DNA from: Alnus glutinosa | Taxonomy: Eukaryota > Streptophyta > Magnoliopsida > Fagales > Betulaceae | Reading direction: 5' to 3' | NCBI RefSeq assembly: GCF_958979055.1 | Contig: NC_084888.1 | Span: forward strand, 1,444,001-1,508,000 | Length of the DNA: 64,000 bases | Shown here: in pieces, positions 59,101 to 64,000 of the stretch | Layout of the letters: each line of letters starts with the position of its first letter | Numbering within the stretch: the first letter of the stretch is position 1 | Translations under genes and position numbers: made by a program | Notes under the pieces: generated by a model | The model's database searches: none | What the model saw: only the letters and a program-made list of their open reading frames with translations | Told to the model about the DNA's origin: nothing

Positions 59101-61172
59101 CCTCCCATTGACCAAACCACTGGGCGCTAGGTCCAACGTGAGTAGGATCATTTAACCATGCTTCATTTGTAAAAACAACTGCGGAAGATATCCACCTAAA
59201 TGGGAAAAGGACCGGACCTATCAGTTAGACCAATTCATCTCTTAACAGGTCCTAATTCCAAATCATTCAGACCTAGCTTGACCGTTTCAATTAAAAACCA
59301 GATTAGAACCTCGACCACCTGGTTGAACCAGTCGATCATGAGTTGAATGGTAATCAAACCATACAGCTCGCTGTTATCAGATCAACTGAAAAGCCACTTT
59401 TTAATATGTCCAAAACAAGTTATAAAGGAACGGATATGTAAACTTTACTGCTAGACCAACTTAATGTTTTGTGCAAGGTATTAATCTATAGGCAAAAAAA
59501 ATGTAAATGCTACAACTAGAACTCAAAACTTTTATAATCATTTCAACCACTTTAATCATTAGATCAAAACCTCCCCTAATATTAATCTCATCACTTCAAT
59601 CTTTTTTTGATGAATAATAATTTATTAATGAAGATGAAAAGTTCGCGTACACGAAAAGTATACAAGAGAAGCAACCACCATAATGGGGTCGAAAATCTAA
59701 AAAGTTAACAAAATCTACAAAACAAAAGGAAGAGAAATTAGGAACAAAAGAAACAACCCAGTCTAAAAGGGTACTCAAGAAGGGGGATTTTAGTTGTAGC
59801 GCATTAGACTCACAGTCTTCGAAAAGACGTCGATTTCTTTTTTTCCAAATACTCCACATAAGTAAAGAGGGATGACTTTCCATATGGCCTCTTAGGATTG
59901 GCTCCGCCCTTACGTCTTCCAACATTGGAGTAGCTCTATAACATTGCTAGGCAAGACCCACGAGACTCCAAAAAAGATAAGAACCAGTTGCCATATCTCA
60001 TTACTTTGATATGATAACAATACTATCTAATATTTATGACAAGATCAGACCCGGGTCGAGCCTCGGTTAGAACTCTAAATTTTGAAGTCCACTCAAACAG
60101 CCTGATCTTTAAAATCAGAATACCACTAAGTAAAATAGAACTTTGGCGCACAAGCGGAACACTGTGAGAGTGCCTGCTAGGAGTACCCGATAAGGAACCC
60201 AATTTATCCACCAGAAAAAGAAAAAGCCAGCCCAGCTTAGTATTACTAGCAATTAAATTTGTGTCATGCCCCAAAACCAAGTTTCTTAGCTTCCACAATC
60301 TAATTACACACCCAAAATAACCGAATTCGCAAATAAACCAGACTTTTGATTGAAATGCTACCCTACATATAACCCCGTTTTCTTTATATTTGTGTTTCTG
60401 GCTACTTGACAAAAATTTATCATTAAGAGATGCTTCATTTAACATCAGAATTAGAAACAGACCTGCTTCGTCATCCTCAGCCGGTCACCAAAATCTTGGT
60501 CATAATTCTTGGAATCAACATCAAGAGCTAAATCAACTTCCACTTGTGCACTCACAGGTTTTACCCTAACCTACAAAAACAAAGCAAACTCATAACTCCC
60601 TACTTTCCTTTAAAAAGAAAATTAACAAGTAATATGCTGGAGTGGTAAGAAATCACGCACCTCTTCGCATTGATCATCCAATTCGTAAGGCCGCCAGGAC
60701 GGTCTCAGTGGATATTGCAGAACATAAAGCTGAAAACAAATTTAAAAAAAGAAAATTACAAAAACACCCACGCACACACAATATCAAAGTGAGATATGAA
60801 AATAAGTTCACAGACCTTAGTGTCATCATCCATGGGAGAATTGAAGAAGACGTCAATTTCACGAACAACGACGTCGTCTTCATCCATGGGATCATCATCC
60901 TTTGATTCTACCTTGGCTTCGGTCTCCGTTTTTACGGCGCCATTCGAAGCCAGGGAGGCTTCGGCCTTAGCGCCAATTGCCTCTTCTTCTTCCTTCTTAG
61001 TCGTAGTGGCGGCATCGACTTCTAGGGGTTCTGGTTTTGGAACGGGTTCTTGGGGCTCCGGTTTCAAGCTCGATTCGGGTTTCGGTTTCGGTTTCGGTTT
61101 GAAGGATTTCGGCGCGAATCTTGAGATCCGAGACGGAACATGGCCCGGCGCATCCATGTCGTCTAGGTCCAT
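42432..61172 (-). CDS. RPC5: DNA-directed RNA polymerase III subunit RPC5 (SIN-like, POLR3E)
   Basis: Pol III-specific subunit that pairs with RPC4 and helps initiation and termination on tRNA and 5S genes. Thirteen exons in transcript order: 60816-61172, 60661-60729, 60463-60570, 58574-58642, 53024-53188, 52536-52583, 51689-51795, 51455-51523, 50710-50761, 49231-49844, 45905-46111, 44646-44757, 42432-42503; sum 2049 nt, 682 aa, frame kept at every junction. Residues 1-105 are an acidic/Pro/Lys-rich leader (start [20 protein letters not shown]). The conserved core starts at [15 protein letters not shown] and [18 protein letters not shown], then [20 protein letters not shown] and [20 protein letters not shown]. 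The C-terminal half has [20 protein letters not shown] and a winged-helix-like end, [11 protein letters not shown] 61172 is chosen because upstream in-frame codons look like 5' UTR. The 18.7-kb span is due to introns of up to 5.4 kb holding LINE copies. Confidence 0.95.
46712..48748 (+). mobile_element. 5'-truncated LINE (non-LTR) in RPC5 intron 10, opposite strand
   Basis: The plus strand reads the tail of a plant L1-type ORF2: GFPAQF and [20 protein letters not shown], then [19 protein letters not shown], then [19 protein letters not shown] and [20 protein letters not shown], then the C-terminal Cys/His region ([26 protein letters not shown], then [11 protein letters not shown]). Frames shift several times (about 46,815, 47,430 and 48,095). 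The reverse-transcriptase segment that should contain the F/YADD active site is deleted between [14 protein letters not shown] and FADLSGLRA. The 3' end is GGTGTTATAAAAAAAAAAAA at about 48,727-48,748. It is dead, and lies antisense to RPC5. The start is approximate. Confidence 0.88.
53835..57040 (+). mobile_element. Long degenerate LINE in RPC5 intron 4, opposite strand
   Basis: The plus strand reads, with many stops and shifts: the end of an endonuclease domain ([20 protein letters not shown], about 54,270-54,330); the start of reverse transcriptase ([20 protein letters not shown], then [14 protein letters not shown]); RT motifs to about 55,540 broken by stops; the active-site region as [10 protein letters not shown] (about 55,597-55,628); [12 protein letters not shown]; and the C-terminal zinc-knuckle-like part ([20 protein letters not shown], later [19 protein letters not shown]). 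It ends near 57,040 in text matching LINE 3' coding ends (LFEDCKSN in an alternative frame), without a poly-A tail. The first 400 bases look like an internally deleted ORF1/endonuclease join. A different LINE family from the intron 10 copy is possible, given the sequence divergence. Confidence 0.85.
57041..57438. other. Intron DNA between two LINE segments
   Basis: AT-rich sequence of unknown origin. It ends in ACAAATCAATAAGTA (57424-57438), which is the upstream copy of the target duplication of the next LINE. Confidence 0.6.
57439..57731 (+). mobile_element. Short 5'-truncated LINE with perfect 15-bp target duplication
   Basis: The 293-bp insert has coding text for a LINE ORF2 C-terminus ([36 protein letters not shown]), a short 3' UTR and a poly-A tail at 57,724-57,731. 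It is flanked by ACAAATCAATAAGTA at 57424-57438 and again at 57732-57746, identical over 15 bases. This is the signature of target-primed reverse transcription. The perfect flanks suggest a younger insertion than its neighbours. Confidence 0.92.
59601..59994 (-). mobile_element. 5'-truncated LINE 3' end in RPC5 intron 3, same strand as the gene
   Basis: The minus strand encodes a LINE ORF2 tail ([39 protein letters not shown]) ending in an A-rich tail (AAAAAAAG on minus). The flanks ATCTCATCACTTCAAT (59585-59600) and ATCTCATTACTTTGAT (59995-60010) match at 13 of 16 bases, read as a decayed target duplication. This copy is older than the one at 57439. Confidence 0.75.
60011..60462. other. Unassigned block in RPC5 intron 3
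   Basis: A comparatively balanced-composition stretch with a 140-codon open frame on the minus strand (60023-60445) runs up to the exon 3 donor. I do not recognise the translation. It may be LTR-derived repeat text; the open frame is probably chance. Confidence 0.35.
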
Positions 61173-61449
61173 GCTCGAAAGCTCTGCGTCCCCGCGACTC
61201 TCTCTCTCGGGGCGGAACGGGGAGTAACGTCGCTGGTGAGGTTTTGGAAGCGGCGAGGAAGGTTTTTGAGAAGTGAGAACTGTCGCTTGCACAACTTTTA
61301 TATAATTTTTCAAAACTTTAATTATTTTTTTGTTACGATTAATTATTAAATTTGTTTTTCTATATATGGGTGGGTTAATCTTTAAAAAAAAAAATTATTA
61401 AAGTTATGCAAAAACTGTGTAAGAGTTGTGCGATAAACATTACTAATTC
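61173..61449. other. RPC5 5' UTR and promoter region
   Basis: GC-richer up to about 61,300 (5' UTR and proximal promoter on the minus strand), then AT-rich. No clear TATA box, as is usual for housekeeping genes. Confidence 0.5.
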
Positions 61450-61470
61450 GAAAAATGCTACACGTACTTA

Positions 61471-61785
61471 GGGTGCGTTTGGGATTGCAATTTCGTAGAC
61501 AATAAGTGCGATTTTAAACCAAATCGCAGAACATAGATCGTTTAGGAACTGCGTTTTTAAAAATTGCGATTTGAAAACGCAGAAAATCTGCTTTTTCAAA
61601 TCGCAGATAAGATGATGCTTTTTTGAAAACGCATAAATTTAAAAGTAAATTCGCAATTTTAAAGACTAAATTGCGATTTTGCCAAACGCTTAACTGCGTT
61701 TTTAAAAATCACTTTTTTCAAATCGCACATTTTAAAATCGTTATTTTAAATCGCACTTTTTGAAATCGCAAACCCAAACGGACCC
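61471..61785. mobile_element. TTA-flanked MITE (PIF/Harbinger-like), copy 2, nested
   Basis: The 315-bp element opens GGGTGCGTTTGGGATTGCAA and closes AACCCAAACGGACCC, with TTA at 61468-61470 and 61786-61788. TIRs GGGT(G/C)CGTTTGGG plus a TTA duplication fit Tourist-type MITEs. The inside is built of complementary TGCGATTT/AAATCGCA words. Confidence 0.82.
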
Positions 61786-61910
61786 TTAAACTTTTATAAA
61801 AAAGAGCGTTACTAAGGTGGTGTGAAGCTTATTCATTGGTATTTATAATATTTTTTTATTAATTATTTTGATCATCTCTAATGAATAAGCTCCATATTTA
61901 AGGGTCTGTT

Positions 61911-62197
61911 TGGGTTTGCGATTTCAAAAAGTGCAGTTTAAAAATAACAATTTTAAAATGTGCTATTTAAAAAATCGCAATTTGGCCTCTAAAATCGCAA
62001 TTTAGCCTCTAAAATCGCAATTTGGCCTTTTAAAATACTGTGTTTTCAAAAAAACACCAAATTGCCTGCGATTTGAATCAACACTTTTCTGCGTTTTCAA
62101 ATCGCAATTTTTTAAAAGTTTTCCAAACAGTTCACTTTATGCGATTTGGTTTAAAATCGCACTTTTTCTCTACGAAATCGTAATCCCAAACGCACCC
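61911..62197. mobile_element. TTA-flanked MITE (PIF/Harbinger-like), copy 3, nested and inverted
   Basis: The 287-bp element opens AGGGTCTGTTTGGGTTTGCG and closes ATCCCAAACGCACCC, with TTA at 61908-61910 and 62198-62200. It is oriented opposite to copy 2. It contains a short tandem repeat, AAAATCGCAATTT(G/A)GCCTCT, at about 61,969-62,025. Confidence 0.8.
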
Positions 62198-62244
62198 TTA
62201 GTAAAGCTTCGTTTGTAAAAGTTTAAATACGTGTAGCATTTCTC

Positions 62245-63966
62245 CTCTCTCTCACAATTTTTTTATGGTAAGTTTGGATATTGATTTTTTGAAATCAAAA
62301 TTCAACTATTATTTAGTACGTAAATTTTGAGGGAAAAAAAAACTGTTTGGATGATTCATAGAATTTAAATTGTATTTGAAATCATGTTTTGGTGATAGTT
62401 GTATGAGAGTATTTTTTTCACCGATAACCATGGTAGAAAATAATTAAAAGGATAAAAAGTTGTGCAAAATTATTGAAGTTATGAAAATTAGTGTGAAATA
62501 ATGATTGAAATAATTATTATTTGATATAAATAAATATGAATCAATTATAAATATTTAATTTATTGTTTAATATAAATATTTTATTTTTAATCCAAGAAAA
62601 ATACGGATTTGATCATTTTTTTGGCATCTCAGCCATTGTTTAGTGGTATCTTATTATTATATTATATAATATTATAGTATGTGTAACCAATAAACCAAAT
62701 CTACCACCAACCTTCCAACAAATGTTTCCCTCCACTCCCCGGGATTTTTTTCCTAACTTTTTGGGCATTTTCCAATTTTTCTTATATTATATTGTTTTTG
62801 GGTTTTGTGTGGGTAACAAGGGATTTTTTTAAAAAAAAAAAAAAAAAAAAAACCAATGCACATAAGCTAACGTTAAGCTCGATTTTTAGAATAATTTTGT
62901 TCATCAACAACCGTTGGATGAGATAAAAGTTTCATTAAATGATTGTCATTGCCACTTTGACCTTTACATTATGTACACGCAACACACACAACTAAAATCA
63001 ACCACTGTCCGCTTGATTTACCATGCGACCCGGAATTTATTGGGTGGCGGAACTTGTAAGCTGTACAATTCTCATCAACGATGTAGATGGAACAAACGTA
63101 CCGAGGCATCACATCCAACGGTTTGATCTTCGTCATCTTTACAAAAGTTGTATCAATGTTTACACCCAATTTTGATCAAGCGTCATTTTCAAAACCAAAA
63201 AAAAAAAGATCACGCATCATATAAATGGTCTGCTGACAAACGTGTACTTTTTACAGATGAAATGCAATTATCATGCCTTGAACAGAGGAAATGCGTTGGA
63301 GTTATTTTAAAAAAAATAATAAAAAAAAAAGAATTGGGGTGAATTCGAGTGGAAATGGGTTAAATTCGGATTGTATTAAACCCGAACACCGTAGCAAGTG
63401 GACTTTTTTCTTCTTCTTCTTTTTTTTTTTTTTTTTTAACTTGCATCCAAACATGCCATTAATTTATTTTTGTGTTAATATGTTAAAAGATGAAATTACA
63501 CATTAGCCCCATAATAAGACTCAGGTCTCGTTTGGTATACAAAATGATTATTTTATTAAAAAAAATAGAATAATTATTATTGAAAATGAAATATGGTAGA
63601 ATGTAATAATTATTCACACTCCTTAATTTGGTAACAACATATATACTTTAATTAAAATCGAATCAAAATTATTAAAAAAAAAAAAAACACATTATTTCTC
63701 TTGGTTTTTTTTTAAAAAAAAAAACAAATGAACGTGAATAATGGTGGGTGGTCACACCACTCCAAATGCATTAGGGGTGGTCGCACCACCCCCGGCTCCT
63801 ATAGTGGACAATTGCATTTAAAAAATAAATAAAAAATTCCATGTTATTTTTGTCTTATTAACATAATTAAGGGCATTTTTGTATTTTTCTCAAGACAAAA
63901 TATGTAGGTTACAAATTTTTTATAATTTATGGAAACATTTATGCAATCTTTAATTTTGGAACATTG

Positions 63967-64000
<34 letters not shown>
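62245..64000. other. AT-rich intergenic DNA to the window end
   Basis: No gene is recognised. It holds poly-A/T runs. A possible small foldback element lies between about 62,905 and 63,125 (CAACCGTTGGATGAGAT on the left, ATCCAACGGTTTGATC on the right). A GTCTCGTTTGGTAT motif at about 63,525 resembles a MITE end. A (TA)n tract starts at about 63,969 and is cut by the window edge. Confidence 0.5.

Larger units (their letters stand above)
61450..62244. mobile_element. Foldback MITE D, host to two nested MITEs
   Basis: The left arm GAAAAATGCTACACGTAC, then after the first insertion AACTTTTATAAAAAA, is complementary to the right arm, which read on minus is GAGAAATGCTACACGTATTT AAACTTTTAC. Without the two nested MITEs the element is only about 190 bp. 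The tip ATGCTACAC resembles that of MITEs A and C. I could not see a convincing target duplication, so the class is a guess. Confidence 0.6.

Noticed and set aside
60023..60445. A 140-codon minus-strand gene inside RPC5 intron 3
   Set aside because: The translation has no known motif, the frame ends at the exon 3 splice donor by chance, and the block lies next to a LINE; kept only as an unassigned stretch.
1..64000. tRNA, rRNA, CRISPR or bacterial-type operon features
   Set aside because: No B-box-like GTTCGAANC in a cloverleaf context, no rRNA text, and no regularly spaced repeats with unique spacers were seen by eye; small snoRNA or miRNA genes cannot be excluded without a search.

Overview
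The window is nuclear DNA from a flowering plant, most likely a woody rosid eudicot. The supporting signs are GT-AG introns, AT-rich intergenic DNA with (TA)n and poly-A tracts, plant-only families (OVATE, a P-class PPR, a PLT-type polyol transporter), and Ty1/copia, LINE, CACTA, Mutator-like and PIF/Harbinger-like elements. The species cannot be named from the sequence alone.

Six protein-coding genes are supported, all reconstructed exon by exon where spliced. Left to right they are: a polyol/monosaccharide transporter of the PLT3/PLT6 type (minus, 5564-7349, 2 exons, 500 aa); an OVATE family protein (plus, 13754-14800, 348 aa); splicing factor SF3B4/SAP49 (minus, 23916-27974, 9 exons, 378 aa); a mitochondrial-type PPR protein (minus, 29082-30290, intronless, 402 aa); U2AF65 (minus, 32691-38893, 13 exons, 578 aa); and RNA polymerase III subunit RPC5 (minus, 42432-61172, 13 exons, 682 aa). 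Every reconstructed junction keeps the reading frame.

The order PLT - OFP - SF3B4 - PPR - U2AF65 appears, from memory of the Arabidopsis map, to be the un-fractionated version of two Arabidopsis blocks (At2g18480-18520 and At4g36670-36690). It places two branch-site/3' splice-site recognition factors on the same strand within about 15 kb.

The left end (1-2748) is the 3' half of a decayed Ty1/copia element with an intact-looking 3' LTR. The 7.4-13.7 kb and 14.8-23.9 kb gaps hold repeats: a possible organelle-derived block, a possible Helitron end with an AT-rich repeat array, and a complete 1.4-kb non-autonomous CACTA element. A retro-pseudogene fragment of RuvB-like 2 lies between the PPR and U2AF65 genes. 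The U2AF65 upstream region carries three foldback MITEs with 9-bp target duplications, one nested in another. The RPC5 introns carry four LINE segments. Downstream of the RPC5 5' end, a foldback element holds two TTA-flanked MITEs.

I found no convincing undescribed multi-gene system. The most unusual observations are the nested MITE clusters, the substitutions at two family-diagnostic positions of the transporter, and the preserved splicing-gene neighbourhood.
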